Shown: piece by piece, positions 1-9,730 of the stretch
Layout of the letters: every line of letters begins with the position of its first letter
How positions within the stretch are numbered: position 1 is the stretch's first letter
From: Chitinophagaceae bacterium
GTDB taxonomy: Bacteria > Bacteroidota > Bacteroidia > Chitinophagales > Chitinophagaceae
DNA: 57,767 nt
Assembly: GCA_027486835.1 (NCBI GenBank)
Contig: JAIXOJ010000064.1
Coordinates: 1 to 57,767, forward strand
Reading direction: 5' to 3'
The notes under the pieces: generated by a model
Seen by the model: only the letters and a program-made list of their open reading frames with translations
Told to the model about the DNA's origin: nothing
Database searches by the model: none
Translations under genes and position numbers: made by a program

Positions 1-542
1 AGATTAACTTGCTCCCAGATGGAAAAAAGGGTAATCGTAGTTGCATCACACAAAATTATCCGCATTTTCTTTCTGCGAAAAAAATACAGGGTTGGGTTAT
101 GGGGTCAGGAGTTCTGAACCTAGTGAATGGTGATTTACTTATCCTGAAATATTTCCAGTTTTATTCTGCTAGCGTAGATTCTCCTGAAATTTGTTACTAC
201 AACACTACTAGAACAAGAAATCAGTGCTTTCCCAATTTTTTAGACCACAAAAGAATGAAATTGACCAGAATGGTACTGTGATTTAGTATGTCATATGTTT
301 CAAATGAAGTGGGAATTCACATACCCCCCTATTTTTGAGCCTTGCATCAATAACGTTTGCTTGTTTCGTATCAATACCTAATGACCAAATGTTGGCTTTG
401 CATTTTAAAGGTTGTGTTTGTTAATTTTTACTTGCACTTAATGGTGACTAAGTAGAGTTTTGTTCATTAGTTAATTTAAACGGCATTTAAACTGATATCC
501 CAATGATTATTCGTAAATTTTAAATTAAGTTGTTTTGCAGTT
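1..542. other. intergenic region, no gene recognised
   Basis: AT-rich stretch upstream of the esterase gene. A 90-codon open frame lies at 9-281, but it has no recognisable domain, no signal peptide and no conserved-looking composition, so it is not called. No tRNA, hairpin or clear TAnnTTTG promoter was recognised. A weak -7-like element (TAAATTTT) lies just upstream of the start codon at 543. Confidence 0.5.
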
Positions 543-2063
543 ATGAAAAAAATTATGCTAAAATGTTTTTTGAGTTGTTTGTATTTAATCAATGGCTGCC
601 TTACGGTAAAGGCAAATGTGAAGCCTAATACATTGTTTTCAAAAAACATGGTGCTGCAACAAGGAGTGAAAGTGCCTGTGTGGGGAAAGGCCGATGAGGG
701 GGAACAAGTAACTGTAAGTTTTGCTGGACAGAAAGTTTCTACAATAACTAAACAAGGTAAATGGATGGTGGAATTAAAACCATTGAAAGCAGATGAAAGC
801 CCCAAGAAGCTATTGATTGAAGGAAAAAACCGGATTGAAATAGACAGTGTTTTAGTAGGCGAAGTATGGATTTGCAGTGGGCAAAGCAATATGGAAATGG
901 TATTGGGTAAATCTTGGCCATTGCCAATTACCAATGTTCAACAAGAGATTGCCAATGCCAAATATCCCTCGATTAGGCAATTTAGCATTCAAAAAAGGGT
1001 TTCAGATACTTTGGTATGGGATGCCAATGGATCTTGGACGGCTTGTGATACATCCACTGCCAAAAATTTTACTGCCGTGGGTTATTTTTTTGCTAGGGAC
1101 TTGTACAACCATTTCCATGTGCCAATAGGATTAATTTTTGCTGCATGGGGCGGCACACCGGCTGAAAGATGGACTCCAAGGGATGCATTATCTGCCGATA
1201 CTGGCTTGAAAAAAATAGTGGATGCCTATAACTTATCCGTTAAACAATATCCTCTTGAGCGTGCAAAATACAAGGAAGAAGAAGCTGCTTTGCTAGCAAA
1301 ATGGGTAGCTGATACTTTGGCTGCTTCACAAGCACATAAAACAATCCCAAGAAAACCTTCTGCGCCTGCAAACCCATTGGGGGGTGCTGGGGGCATCTAT
1401 AATTACATGATTAACCCAATTATTCCTTATGCCATAAAAGGAGTGATTTGGTACCAAGGCGAAGCCGATAGAGATAAATCTGAACAGTACAAACGTTTAT
1501 TTCCTACATTGATTAATGCTTGGCGAACCAATTTTGGGCAGGGTCAGTTTCCATTCTTGTTTGCCATGATTGCACCTTGGATGAACCAAAGCCCCTTAAT
1601 AAGGGAAGCGCAATTATTCACATTATCTAAAGTGCCCAATACTGCTATGGCATCCACGATAGATTGTGGCGATTCACTGAACATACACCCGCCTCATAAA
1701 CAACCCGTAGGTGCAAGGTTGGCGATAGCAGCTAGAGCGCTTGCCTACAATGAAAAAATCGAATTTGCAGGCCCTATGTATGATAGTGAAAAAATAGTAG
1801 GTAATAAGATTGAAATAACTTATACGCATGTAGGCAAAGGCTTGGAATCAAAAAGTGGCGATTTGATAGGTTTTGCTATAGCAGGGGAAGACAAAAAATT
1901 TATTCCAGTGACAGCAGTAATTAAAGGCAATAGAGTGGAAGTGAGCCATCCGAATATATCATCTCCAAAGTATGTTCGCTTTGGATGGGCCAACTTTCCT
2001 AAAATAAACCTATATAACAAAGATGGTTTGCCTGCTGTTCCTTTTAGGACTGACAAAGATTAA
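543..2063 (+). CDS. Sialate O-acetylesterase-like SGNH hydrolase, secreted
   Basis: 506 residues, predicted to remove O-acetyl groups from sialic acids or other acetylated glycans in the periplasm. The N-terminus (about residues 1-24) is a Sec-type signal peptide with a short Lys-rich start and a hydrophobic core. A beta-sandwich-like segment (about 26-100) precedes the SASA/SGNH domain. The nucleophile block SGQSNME holds Ser115, a later block reads WYQGEAD near residues 303-309, and IHPPHKQPVG near 381-390 supplies the expected Asp/His region. The length is within the family's range. The next genes are a barrel protein and a lyase-like protein, so a loose link to glycan breakdown is possible, but there is no SusC/SusD pair and the gaps are over 300 bp. 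The family call is firm; the natural substrate is inferred. Confidence 0.85.
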   Translation: MKKIMLKCFLSCLYLINGCLTVKANVKPNTLFSKNMVLQQGVKVPVWGKADEGEQVTVSFAGQKVSTITKQGKWMVELKPLKADESPKKLLIEGKNRIEIDSVLVGEVWICSGQSNMEMVLGKSWPLPITNVQQEIANAKYPSIRQFSIQKRVSDTLVWDANGSWTACDTSTAKNFTAVGYFFARDLYNHFHVPIGLIFAAWGGTPAERWTPRDALSADTGLKKIVDAYNLSVKQYPLERAKYKEEEAALLAKWVADTLAASQAHKTIPRKPSAPANPLGGAGGIYNYMINPIIPYAIKGVIWYQGEADRDKSEQYKRLFPTLINAWRTNFGQGQFPFLFAMIAPWMNQSPLIREAQLFTLSKVPNTAMASTIDCGDSLNIHPPHKQPVGARLAIAARALAYNEKIEFAGPMYDSEKIVGNKIEITYTHVGKGLESKSGDLIGFAIAGEDKKFIPVTAVIKGNRVEVSHPNISSPKYVRFGWANFPKINLYNKDGLPAVPFRTDKD

Positions 2064-2095
2064 TTGAGCCCTTTGCTTTGAAAAGTCAGGAAATA

Positions 2096-2165
2096 AAAGA
2101 CCACCGATTATCTAAAATAGATTAAGCCAGACACTGAATTCATGATAAATGATTCGGTGGTCTTT
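2096..2165. repeat. 70-nt foldback with perfect 12-bp arms
   Basis: The left arm AAAGACCACCGA (2096-2107) is exactly complementary to the right arm TCGGTGGTCTTT (2154-2165), with a 46-nt interior that contains a second small inverted repeat (ATCTA/TAGAT). It starts 33 bp after the esterase stop codon and could act as a terminator or be a small mobile foldback element. There is no long T-run after it. The remainder of 2064-2451 shows nothing recognisable. Confidence 0.55.
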
Positions 2166-2451
2166 CCATAAAAAGAACTAGTTACACTACTTTGGTTACA
2201 AGGGGGCATTGTTTTTTTAACTACGTTTTTTCAACTGAAAAAGAAAAGATTGAGCGCAAAGGCCCCCTCCCAAATTATCAATGACTATTCTGATTGCAAA
2301 ACTTTCAAACACTGAATAGATGGGCTTTGCATTGACAGATTTTTCACCATTAGTAAATAGGGTAAGTAATCAAGAAACAACAGAAAGATATTAGTGAACT
2401 TTACTTAGTGCACAGGTTTCGTATTTAAAAAAGAGGTTAATGTAACAATAA

Positions 2452-3168
2452 ATGATTAAATATTGGAAAATACTATTGGCCTTTTCGCCTTTAGTAGCAA
2501 TAGCGCAAACTGATGATTTGGGCAGTTGGAATATACTCAATGTAAAGTATAACGTCAACAACAAGTGGAGTGCATTTGGCGAAGCACAATTACGCTCATT
2601 AAAATTTTACAACAATTTTCATTATTACGAATATAAAGGTGGGATAAATTTTAAAGCACATAAAAACATAACGCTAGCCATTGGTGCAGGAAGTTACCAA
2701 ACCTACAAAGAGGGTGGAAATTTTGTATTGCCCAAAAACAATGATGAATGTAGAATTTGGCCACAGATTGTGGTTTTTCAATCGATAGATAAATGGAAGT
2801 TTGAACACCGATATCGAGCGGAATTCAGGTTTACCAACAATGGCTATAAAAATAGATTTAGGTATAGACTCGGTTTGTCCTATCCCTTTGGGAAAGAAAG
2901 AAACGGTTACCAACCCTATCAATTTAACGCAAGTGATGAATTATTTTTCACAGATAAAGAACCTTATTTTGAAAGAAACAGATTGCTAGTAGGATTCAAT
3001 TACAAACCCACTAAACCAACAACGCTACAGATTGGCTATTTACGCCAATTTGACTATAAGATAAACGATGAAACTGGTAAGGACTATTTTCAAATTGGCT
3101 TATTCATAGAGCTATTTAGACACCAATCGTCCAATAATTCAATTGATACTGACCTCAAAGACAATTGA
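2452..3168 (+). CDS. DUF2490-family outer-membrane beta-barrel protein
   Basis: 238 residues with a signal peptide (about 1-19, ending near AIAQT) followed by alternating amphipathic strands rich in Tyr, Phe, Asn and charged residues, for example FKFEHRYR-type strands separated by short turns. The pattern DDLGSWN near the mature N-terminus and the strand KWKFEHRYRAEFRF are typical of DUF2490 proteins, which are small outer-membrane barrels of unknown function in Bacteroidota. The mature part is about 220 residues, enough for a barrel of 10-12 strands. The start ATG is followed at once by a Lys-containing signal sequence, so the start is believable. Role not known; it may be a channel or a structural protein. 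Confidence 0.7.
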   Translation: MIKYWKILLAFSPLVAIAQTDDLGSWNILNVKYNVNNKWSAFGEAQLRSLKFYNNFHYYEYKGGINFKAHKNITLAIGAGSYQTYKEGGNFVLPKNNDECRIWPQIVVFQSIDKWKFEHRYRAEFRFTNNGYKNRFRYRLGLSYPFGKERNGYQPYQFNASDELFFTDKEPYFERNRLLVGFNYKPTKPTTLQIGYLRQFDYKINDETGKDYFQIGLFIELFRHQSSNNSIDTDLKDN

Positions 3169-3553
3169 TTTAATTTAAATAGTAGCTAACATAAATCAAA
3201 GGCAGTTTCGAGTGAGTTTTTTTGTTCAGTTATGTATTAACATTTGCTATGCCCGTCGCAATAAAATAGATAGATGAAAATCCTAGGTTTACCTTTTCCT
3301 TAGTGTATTTTTAGAACGTAATGTTGAACCTCAAAAGTTTCCAATTCAATTGATTCGTATGGTTATCAAGTTATGCCTTCGAGCAACTGGTTCCATCTCA
3401 ACATATACATTGGGTTAAACGTTCCGATTCATCCAAAGTCTTCTGCCAAAATATGGCTTAGAGGTTTTATTTCAACCATTTAAGCTATATCCTACCATAA
3501 AATCAGGGGTTATTCAATCTTTGGATTGTTTTCCCTTTCACTACCATTACAAC
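3169..3553. other. intergenic region, nothing recognised
   Basis: 385 bp of AT-rich sequence with no open frame of substance, no hairpin with a T-run and no tandem repeat that I could see. The promoter of the lyase-like gene presumably lies here, but no exact TAnnTTTG element was found. Confidence 0.4.
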
Positions 3554-5935
3554 ATGTATAAAAATTTCTTTTGGATGAAACATCTTAGTTTTTTTTGTTT
3601 TGCTTTGCTTTTTTCAACTACTTTTTCCTTTTGTTTTGCCAACCATTGCCATCAAAATGATAGTTTAAAGGTCATTAAACAACAAATAGCTAATTTACCT
3701 GAAAAATCACAAGCAGAAAGTTGGAAAAAAGCAGCTTTAATTGTAGCTATTGAATGTGCGGAAGCAAGTGAAAAAGCTGGAGAAACAACCGAAACTTCCA
3801 TCCTGCTTTCTAACATCGCAAATGCTTTAAAAATAAATGCAGCGCAAATGACCAATGCTTCCAAATCTGCGGAGCATATTATCGCATTGGCAGCGCCAAA
3901 AGTTTCCACAAACAATCCATATATCAATCGAATGGTAGAAGGTATGAAATTGGAAATGCAGAAAGAAGATATTGTTTGGCCAAAAAACACTGCGCTTGTA
4001 AATACGATGAAAGAGAATGGTGGTCCGTTTGGTTCGCGCACTACTGGCACAAAATTGTTTGCAATGCTTTGGTTATTAGTGAATGATGCAAGCCCTTTAA
4101 AAGGAAATACGGAAGTATTTAAAAGATTCCTGCACCGATACTTGGCATATATTGATGTGATATTGGTACACGGTACCAATACCAAAGCTGGTCAGGCTAT
4201 GTTTGATGATTTTGCTATTGCGCCGGCAAGTAATGCGCTGAGAGAGTTTGCAACCTTGTTTCCTAATTTATTATTGCCCCATCAAAAAGAACAATTAGAC
4301 CAAGCAATGCTGATTGGCAGCAAGGCTATGTATGGAAAAGCCAAAGACAGAAATGGGGATTACGCCAATATAGATATTACACTAGCCGCTGAATTGGTGA
4401 ATTTTGGGTTGTATTTGCATGATGACACTTTATTAAACAAAGCCAAGTTTTTGGTGGAGGTTCAAGAAAAAAGCATTTATCCAGATGGAGCCATAGCTTA
4501 TATCAACCATCAAAATGAGTCGGTTTATTATCATGATGCGGATATTTTCTACTTTACCATGTACTATGAGATAACTGGCAACACGAAAGTGCTTGAATTG
4601 ATAAAAAAAACAGAATGGTTTGGCCCTGTAACTACAGGTAAGTTGATAGATTTTTGGACTATCCCTTCTTGGAAAGGCACTTGGAATACGATCCAAGGAC
4701 ATGCCTGCGGCGGTGAGTCCGTTGCTTCCATTACTGGTAATCCTTATCTCCGTGGAATGATTGACCAAAGCAACGAAAATACCAAGACTGACATTAAAAA
4801 TTGGGCAGACAACAGATTACCCATTACTTGGTATAGAAACGATGTAAAACCCAAGCCATTACCTGATAATTATACGGTAATTGACCGAAATACTTGTGGT
4901 CCAAGGGCTTGGTATAATCAATTTAATTATGCTGCTACTTTGCGTCCCATACCAATAAATGAACCCGGGCATGCTACAATTATCGGTGCGCAAACAACAA
5001 GCGACCAAACTACTCTTGAAGCAGCTGTAATGGGAGTATATCCCAGGATTCGCACTAAAAAAGACGTATTCAACAAAGATGGTAGCTTGAACAAGGGTGC
5101 TTATGCATGGCTAACCAGTAACTTAGCTAGTTCTGCCATTTATGGAAAGCATTTTAGCACAGTAGCTGGCAGTTATCAATTGCATCAATTTGGCAGTTCT
5201 ACCAAAGGGCCGTTGGTAGATTGGGATGGTAAGCAATTGTGGTTGGGTCTCCCTGATAGAATCATTGGTTTACTAACGATTCAACCGAATAAAGACAATG
5301 CCACTGCTTATGAAGTGGATGGAGTGGTTAGTCTCACTTTCGGAGGAACAGCCTTCTCACCTAAACCAAAGAAGGCAGAAGCCATAGACATTAATAGTTA
5401 CCGATATGGTGATTTTATTGTGAAAATCCACCAGCATAATTATAGTAAAATAAGCAGTGTAGAAGTTCCATTTCGTTCACCTAAAGCACCCATAACTGAA
5501 ATTTTATTGCAAGATGAAAAAAGCATCAATGCCAATAATACTTCGCCGCTACAATATCCATTAACTACCAATTATCAGTTTCTTACAGAAATAAAAATAA
5601 ATACAGCAAAGGGGGATGCAGTGGTTGCTCCAATTGCCAATAAGGATGGATTGATTGCGTTTGAAGTAACCCTCAACGGGAAAAAATATGCACTCTGGTA
5701 CAACCCCACTCCTACCGATGCAACCGTAGATTGTAAAACATTTTCGCTGAAATCTGTCAAAACAAGTTTGCATTTTGCCACTAGTCCCAATGCGAAACCT
5801 AGCTTTCCAGCACCTAAAACTTTTGTGTTACAAGCAGGTCAATCTGTAATATTGGTTTCAAGTGCAGAGGCTATAGACCATGAAGCAGGTTGGGAAAATT
5901 ATTTGGACATGTTGAAAGCATCTTCTACTAATTAG
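3554..5935 (+). CDS. Large secreted protein, probable polysaccharide-lyase-like alpha-toroid enzyme
   Basis: 794 residues from the ATG at 3554; an upstream ATG at 3521 would add 11 residues before the signal peptide and is less likely, and the ATG at 3575 is a further option. A strong hydrophobic signal (MKHLSFFCFALLFSTTF) leads into a helical half (about 40-420) with motifs such as DDFAIAPASNALREFA, NGDYANID and ACGGESVASITG, then a beta-rich half (about 430-790) with RNTCGPRAWYNQFNYAATLRP and many strands. An alpha-helical toroid followed by beta-sandwiches is the plan of heparinase II/III, PL8 and alginate-lyase-like enzymes, but I do not see a diagnostic catalytic motif. It could instead be a non-catalytic surface protein. 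Family assignment is inference from architecture. Confidence 0.45.
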   Translation: MYKNFFWMKHLSFFCFALLFSTTFSFCFANHCHQNDSLKVIKQQIANLPEKSQAESWKKAALIVAIECAEASEKAGETTETSILLSNIANALKINAAQMTNASKSAEHIIALAAPKVSTNNPYINRMVEGMKLEMQKEDIVWPKNTALVNTMKENGGPFGSRTTGTKLFAMLWLLVNDASPLKGNTEVFKRFLHRYLAYIDVILVHGTNTKAGQAMFDDFAIAPASNALREFATLFPNLLLPHQKEQLDQAMLIGSKAMYGKAKDRNGDYANIDITLAAELVNFGLYLHDDTLLNKAKFLVEVQEKSIYPDGAIAYINHQNESVYYHDADIFYFTMYYEITGNTKVLELIKKTEWFGPVTTGKLIDFWTIPSWKGTWNTIQGHACGGESVASITGNPYLRGMIDQSNENTKTDIKNWADNRLPITWYRNDVKPKPLPDNYTVIDRNTCGPRAWYNQFNYAATLRPIPINEPGHATIIGAQTTSDQTTLEAAVMGVYPRIRTKKDVFNKDGSLNKGAYAWLTSNLASSAIYGKHFSTVAGSYQLHQFGSSTKGPLVDWDGKQLWLGLPDRIIGLLTIQPNKDNATAYEVDGVVSLTFGGTAFSPKPKKAEAIDINSYRYGDFIVKIHQHNYSKISSVEVPFRSPKAPITEILLQDEKSINANNTSPLQYPLTTNYQFLTEIKINTAKGDAVVAPIANKDGLIAFEVTLNGKKYALWYNPTPTDATVDCKTFSLKSVKTSLHFATSPNAKPSFPAPKTFVLQAGQSVILVSSAEAIDHEAGWENYLDMLKASSTN

Positions 5936-6134
5936 TTGGGATTACATGGGGATTCGATTCTAAGAATACTTCTGCTATTACCTGATTCAACATGTATCTC
6001 CTTAAAACGAATGATTATGATGCAGTCACCACCAAAAGTGCAATTGCTTTGCTGGTGGTAATTTGATTCTCTAAGTTTCCAACCATATTCTCTTGGTATT
6101 GTTTCCCTTTTTCACCAACAGATGAATTAACCCA

Positions 6135-6290
6135 ATGGGAAAAGCTAAAGGAAACAAAAGTTACCTACCCTCAAAAACCTGTGTTACTTGTGGTCGCCCG
6201 TTTTCTTGGCGAAAAAAATGGGAGAAAAATTGGGAGTCTGTAAAATATTGCAGTGATAAATGCCGTAAATCTGCCCCAAAAAATGCGTAA
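6135..6290 (+). CDS. DUF2256 small zinc-ribbon protein
   Basis: 51 residues. The sequence begins [19 protein letters not shown] and has two metal-binding pairs: Cys16-x2-Cys19, and Cys39-x3-Cys43 in the context KYCSDKCR. The RPFSWRKKW segment between them is the hallmark of DUF2256 proteins, which are about 45-55 residues long and of unknown function. The stop codon overlaps the start of the exonuclease gene by 8 nt (ATG at 6283), which suggests translational coupling. Its place at the head of an exonuclease-ligase cluster suggests a DNA- or RNA-binding accessory role, but that is inference. The zinc site is inferred from the cysteine spacing. Confidence 0.85.
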   Translation: MGKAKGNKSYLPSKTCVTCGRPFSWRKKWEKNWESVKYCSDKCRKSAPKNA

Positions 6291-7323
6291 CCCTAATCAT
6301 AGCCAACTTATTCAGTTTACGGACAAGGGATTTTATTGTCCGCAAGGCGATTTTTATATAGATCCATACAGGGGAGTACCAAAAGCCATCATCACCCATG
6401 CACACAGCGATCATGCTAGGTATGGAAGCGAGCATTACTTATGTCATCGATTAACCAAGCCATTGCTTCAGTTGCGATTGGGAAATAATCATTACCAAGC
6501 CGTTGATTGGGGAGAAAAGGTGTTGATTAATGGTGTAGAGGTTTCCCTGCATCCTTCTGGACATATCATCGGGGCATCTCAGGTGAGGATAGCTTATGGT
6601 GGAGAAGTGTGGGTAGCTAGCGGCGATTACAAAACCGAAAACGACGGTTTAAGTCAGGCGTTTGAGCCCATACCCTGTCATCATTTTATCACGGAAAGCA
6701 CATTTGGCTTACCCATTTACCAATGGAAACCACAACATGAAATGTATGCCCAAATACAGCAATGGATTCTACATAACCAGTCCAATCAATGCAACTCTGT
6801 CTTACTAGCCTACAGCCTTGGTAAAGCCCAAAGGGTAATAGAAGCAGCTTCAGTAGTGGCTAAACAAATATTTGTACACGGTGCCATTTATAATAGCCAA
6901 ATAGCGCTCCAAGCAGCTGGTATTTCCTTAACGGATGTACAACAAATTACTCCTGAAACACCAAAATCCGCTTTGAAAAATGCGGTAATCATTGCCCCAC
7001 CAAGTGTAGATGGCTCGCCATGGTTAAAAAAATTAAAACCCTACCGATTGGGCGTTTGTAGCGGTTGGATGCAAGTAAGGGGCAATGCAAGAAGGGGTAA
7101 TGTGGATGCAGGCTTTCCTTTAAGCGATCATGCTGATTGGACTGGCTTGTTACAAGCAGTAAAAGCAACGGGTGCAGAAAAAGTGTGGGTAAACCATGGT
7201 TTTCAATCCGTTTTAGCTAGATATTTAAACGAACAGGGAATTGAAGCAGCGGAAGTAAAAAATGAATTCCGCTCAGTGCCTACTCTCCCATCCACAACAA
7301 TTACAGACGATTATGGAGAATAA
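6283..7323 (+). CDS. Ligase-associated DNA damage response exonuclease (metallo-beta-lactamase/beta-CASP fold)
   Basis: 346 residues from ATG 6283. An in-frame ATG at 6253 exists but lies inside the DUF2256 gene, and [19 protein letters not shown] is the natural family start. The metallo-beta-lactamase motif HAHSDH is at residues 39-44 (His39, His41, Asp43, His44 as metal ligands), followed by [12 protein letters not shown] and a GDYKTEN segment. The C-terminal half carries the beta-CASP features, including FPLSDHADW and VNHGF. The family (TIGR04122-type) sits next to ATP-dependent DNA ligases in many Bacteroidota and proteobacteria and is thought to process DNA ends. It overlaps the ligase start by 11 nt. 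The helicase and PdeM phosphoesterase often found with this pair are not present next to it. Confidence 0.88.
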   Translation: MRNPNHSQLIQFTDKGFYCPQGDFYIDPYRGVPKAIITHAHSDHARYGSEHYLCHRLTKPLLQLRLGNNHYQAVDWGEKVLINGVEVSLHPSGHIIGASQVRIAYGGEVWVASGDYKTENDGLSQAFEPIPCHHFITESTFGLPIYQWKPQHEMYAQIQQWILHNQSNQCNSVLLAYSLGKAQRVIEAASVVAKQIFVHGAIYNSQIALQAAGISLTDVQQITPETPKSALKNAVIIAPPSVDGSPWLKKLKPYRLGVCSGWMQVRGNARRGNVDAGFPLSDHADWTGLLQAVKATGAEKVWVNHGFQSVLARYLNEQGIEAAEVKNEFRSVPTLPSTTITDDYGE

Positions 7324-8971
7324 TAGCCAACCCAAATACGGATTCTCAGCCTTTGCCAGTTTGGTTCAGGAATTGGGTGATACCACCAAAAACAACGAAA
7401 AAATAGCTGCCTTACAGGCTTATTTTAAGTCGGCCTCTGACAAGGATAAGGTTTGGGTAATTGCCATTTTCAGCGGCAGAAGACCAAAACGAATGGTAAC
7501 ATCCACTCAATTGCAGGCTTGGTGTGCAGCAACAGTGGAATTGCCTGAATGGCTGTTTAGCGAATGCTACCACACCGTGGGCGATTTGGCAGAAACGATA
7601 GCTTTGTTATTACCCCCGCCATTGGAAATTGGCTCTACCACTTTGCAGACTTTGTTCGACTATTTAGCTACATTCCTACTATTGGGTAAAGCTGAAGAAA
7701 GTGAAAAAAAAGAGTTCATTTTAAGTTGTTGGCATCATTTAGACACGGCTGAGCGATTTGTATTCAATAAGCTAATTACTGGAGGCTTTCGGATTGGTGT
7801 TTCTCAAAACATGCTCGTGCAATCATTGATTGATGTGTTACAAATTCCTTCTGCAACCATAGCCCATCGAATAAGCGGCAATTGGGATCCGGCAAAAACT
7901 GATTGGGCAACGCTATTTGCAGACCCAACTAATGGGATGGACGACAGCAAACCTTATCCCTTTTATTTAGCCTATCCAGTAGAAGATAAATGGGCTACCT
8001 TAGGTTCGCCAGATCTTTGGCAGGTAGAATGGAAATGGGATGGTATTCGTGGTCAAATAATTAAGCGAAACAACCAATTGTTTGTGTGGAGCAGGGGCGA
8101 AGAATTGATTACTGATAAGTTTCCGGAATTCTCATCACTATTGGAACTATTGCCCAATGGTACAGTATTAGACGGTGAAATAATTTGCTTAGAAAATCGT
8201 CCAAATGAAGTGGCCACCTTTACTACTTTACCTTTTGCGTTATTGCAAACTAGGATAAGCAGAAAGACCATAAGCAAACAACAATTAGCGGCTGCACCAG
8301 TTGGTTTTATTGCGTATGATCTATTGGAATTAGACAGTATTGATTGCCGCCATTTACCAATGAAAGAACGAAGACAAACTTTAGAAAGTCTTTGGAAATC
8401 AAGAGATTTAAATAAGTCAATTGCTTTTTACTTATCGCCAACAATAAACGCAACAACTTGGGAAGAGTTAGTTGCCATCCGTTTACAAGCGAGGTTGGTA
8501 GGTAGTGAAGGATTAATGTTGAAAAGAGTAGATTCACCCTATCAAGTAGGCAGAAAAGTAGGTGATTGGTGGAAATGGAAAATTGACCCTTTTGTAATAG
8601 ATGCAGTACTTATTTATGCGCAAAAAGGACATGGAAGAAGAAGCAATCTCTACACAGATTACACGTTCGCAGTGAAAGATGGTGATCGTTTAGTAACAGT
8701 TGCGAAAGCATATAGTGGGCTCACCGACAAAGAATTTGTGCAAGTGGATGCCTTTGTAAAGGCCAATTCAATAGAAAAATTTGGCCCTGTACGTACAGTA
8801 AAACCTGAATTGGTATTTGAGATAGCCTTTGAGGGCATTGCCGCTAGCAACAGGCATAAAAGTGGTGTAGCGCTCCGCTTTCCGCGTATGAACCGATGGC
8901 GCACGGACAAAAAAGCATCTGACATCAACACTTTAGCAGATCTAAAGCAAATGATTGCTGCTTATCATTAG
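7313..8971 (+). CDS. ATP-dependent DNA ligase
   Basis: 552 residues starting at ATG 7313 ([11 protein letters not shown]); a start at 7262 would overlap the exonuclease by 62 nt and is less likely. It seals nicks in duplex DNA using ATP. The N-terminal helical DNA-binding domain covers about residues 1-200. The nucleotidyltransferase motif I is KWDG with Lys241 as the adenylated lysine, followed by WSRGEELIT, VLDGEIIC, EGLMLKRVDSPYQVGR and GDWWKWKID (motifs III to V). The C-terminal OB-fold contains the RFPRMNRWRTDK segment. Length and domain order match the LigB/LigC-like enzymes encoded with the DNA-damage exonuclease. Its 3' end overlaps the convergent acyltransferase gene by 47 nt. NAD-dependent LigA is expected to be elsewhere in the genome. 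Confidence 0.93.
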   Translation: MENNSQPKYGFSAFASLVQELGDTTKNNEKIAALQAYFKSASDKDKVWVIAIFSGRRPKRMVTSTQLQAWCAATVELPEWLFSECYHTVGDLAETIALLLPPPLEIGSTTLQTLFDYLATFLLLGKAEESEKKEFILSCWHHLDTAERFVFNKLITGGFRIGVSQNMLVQSLIDVLQIPSATIAHRISGNWDPAKTDWATLFADPTNGMDDSKPYPFYLAYPVEDKWATLGSPDLWQVEWKWDGIRGQIIKRNNQLFVWSRGEELITDKFPEFSSLLELLPNGTVLDGEIICLENRPNEVATFTTLPFALLQTRISRKTISKQQLAAAPVGFIAYDLLELDSIDCRHLPMKERRQTLESLWKSRDLNKSIAFYLSPTINATTWEELVAIRLQARLVGSEGLMLKRVDSPYQVGRKVGDWWKWKIDPFVIDAVLIYAQKGHGRRSNLYTDYTFAVKDGDRLVTVAKAYSGLTDKEFVQVDAFVKANSIEKFGPVRTVKPELVFEIAFEGIAASNRHKSGVALRFPRMNRWRTDKKASDINTLADLKQMIAAYH

Positions 8972-9704
8972 TGTGATACTTTACTAAAGCTGCTTCCATT
9001 TGGCTGAAAGCTAGTTCTTTTAGCCTGTTTACATCCTTTATTTCATATTGGTCAACAGCTATTTCAGGTAAATAAACTACCCTGTTTTTTCCTGACTTTA
9101 AGGAGAAGAGGTTGTATTGGTTCAATAAATGGTCAGTATCTAGGAAAATCAAGGGCTTAATGGGGGTTTTGGTCTGTATGGCCAATCGAAATGCACCATC
9201 ATAAAATGATTTCAATGGCTTGTCTGTTTCATTGAAGGTACCTTCTGGAAAAATAAAGATAGAAATACCTCTTTTCAAAGCGGCATGTAGCTCCCTAACA
9301 CTTTTTGCCCTTGCGGCAGCATTACTTCTATCCACTAAAATTACTGCGGCTCGATAAATCCATCCAAAAACTGGGTATTTTACCATTTCCTGCTTGCCTA
9401 AAACCCGATATGCTTGGCGTACAGATAAAACTGTTGCTGGTATATCGAGATAAGATATGTGGTTGGCAATAAAAATGTATTGCTTACTCGTATCAACAGG
9501 TGATTCTACAATTTCCACATGCTGGATGCCCACAAAAAAATACCAAATCTGTGACCAATAGTTACACACCTTATAAATGTAATTTCCCCCTTTTACCTTG
9601 CCAAACAATAAGCAAAGAAGAATAAACGGAAATGCAATCATCATGATGGCTACGAATAGAATCAATCCATAGAGGCTAAATACAGTTGAGAATATTCGTT
9701 TCAT
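8925..9704 (-). CDS. 1-acyl-sn-glycerol-3-phosphate acyltransferase (PlsC-like)
   Basis: 259 residues, membrane-anchored. A hydrophobic N-terminal segment (about 10-35) is followed by the catalytic NHISYLD motif (His82, Asp87; the HX4D box) and the FPEGTFNETD motif that binds the phosphate of the acceptor. The enzyme makes phosphatidic acid from lysophosphatidic acid at the inner membrane. It lies 26 bp downstream of ispE on the same strand and is probably co-transcribed with it. Length and motifs are normal; the exact acyl acceptor cannot be read from sequence. The 3' end overlaps the ligase gene on the opposite strand. Confidence 0.88.
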   Translation of the reverse strand: MKRIFSTVFSLYGLILFVAIMMIAFPFILLCLLFGKVKGGNYIYKVCNYWSQIWYFFVGIQHVEIVESPVDTSKQYIFIANHISYLDIPATVLSVRQAYRVLGKQEMVKYPVFGWIYRAAVILVDRSNAAARAKSVRELHAALKRGISIFIFPEGTFNETDKPLKSFYDGAFRLAIQTKTPIKPLIFLDTDHLLNQYNLFSLKSGKNRVVYLPEIAVDQYEIKDVNRLKELAFSQMEAALVKYHTNDKQQSFALDLLKC

Positions 9705-9730
9705 CTATTTGTGATTGTATTTTATTGTTA

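Noticed and set aside
9-281. 90-codon open frame at the left end
   Set aside because: No domain, no signal peptide, poor start context, composition like non-coding AT-rich DNA.
3554-5935. Classical PL8 or heparinase II/III assignment
   Set aside because: Overall helical-then-beta plan fits, but the diagnostic catalytic Asn/His/Tyr motifs of either family were not identified, so only a general call is made.
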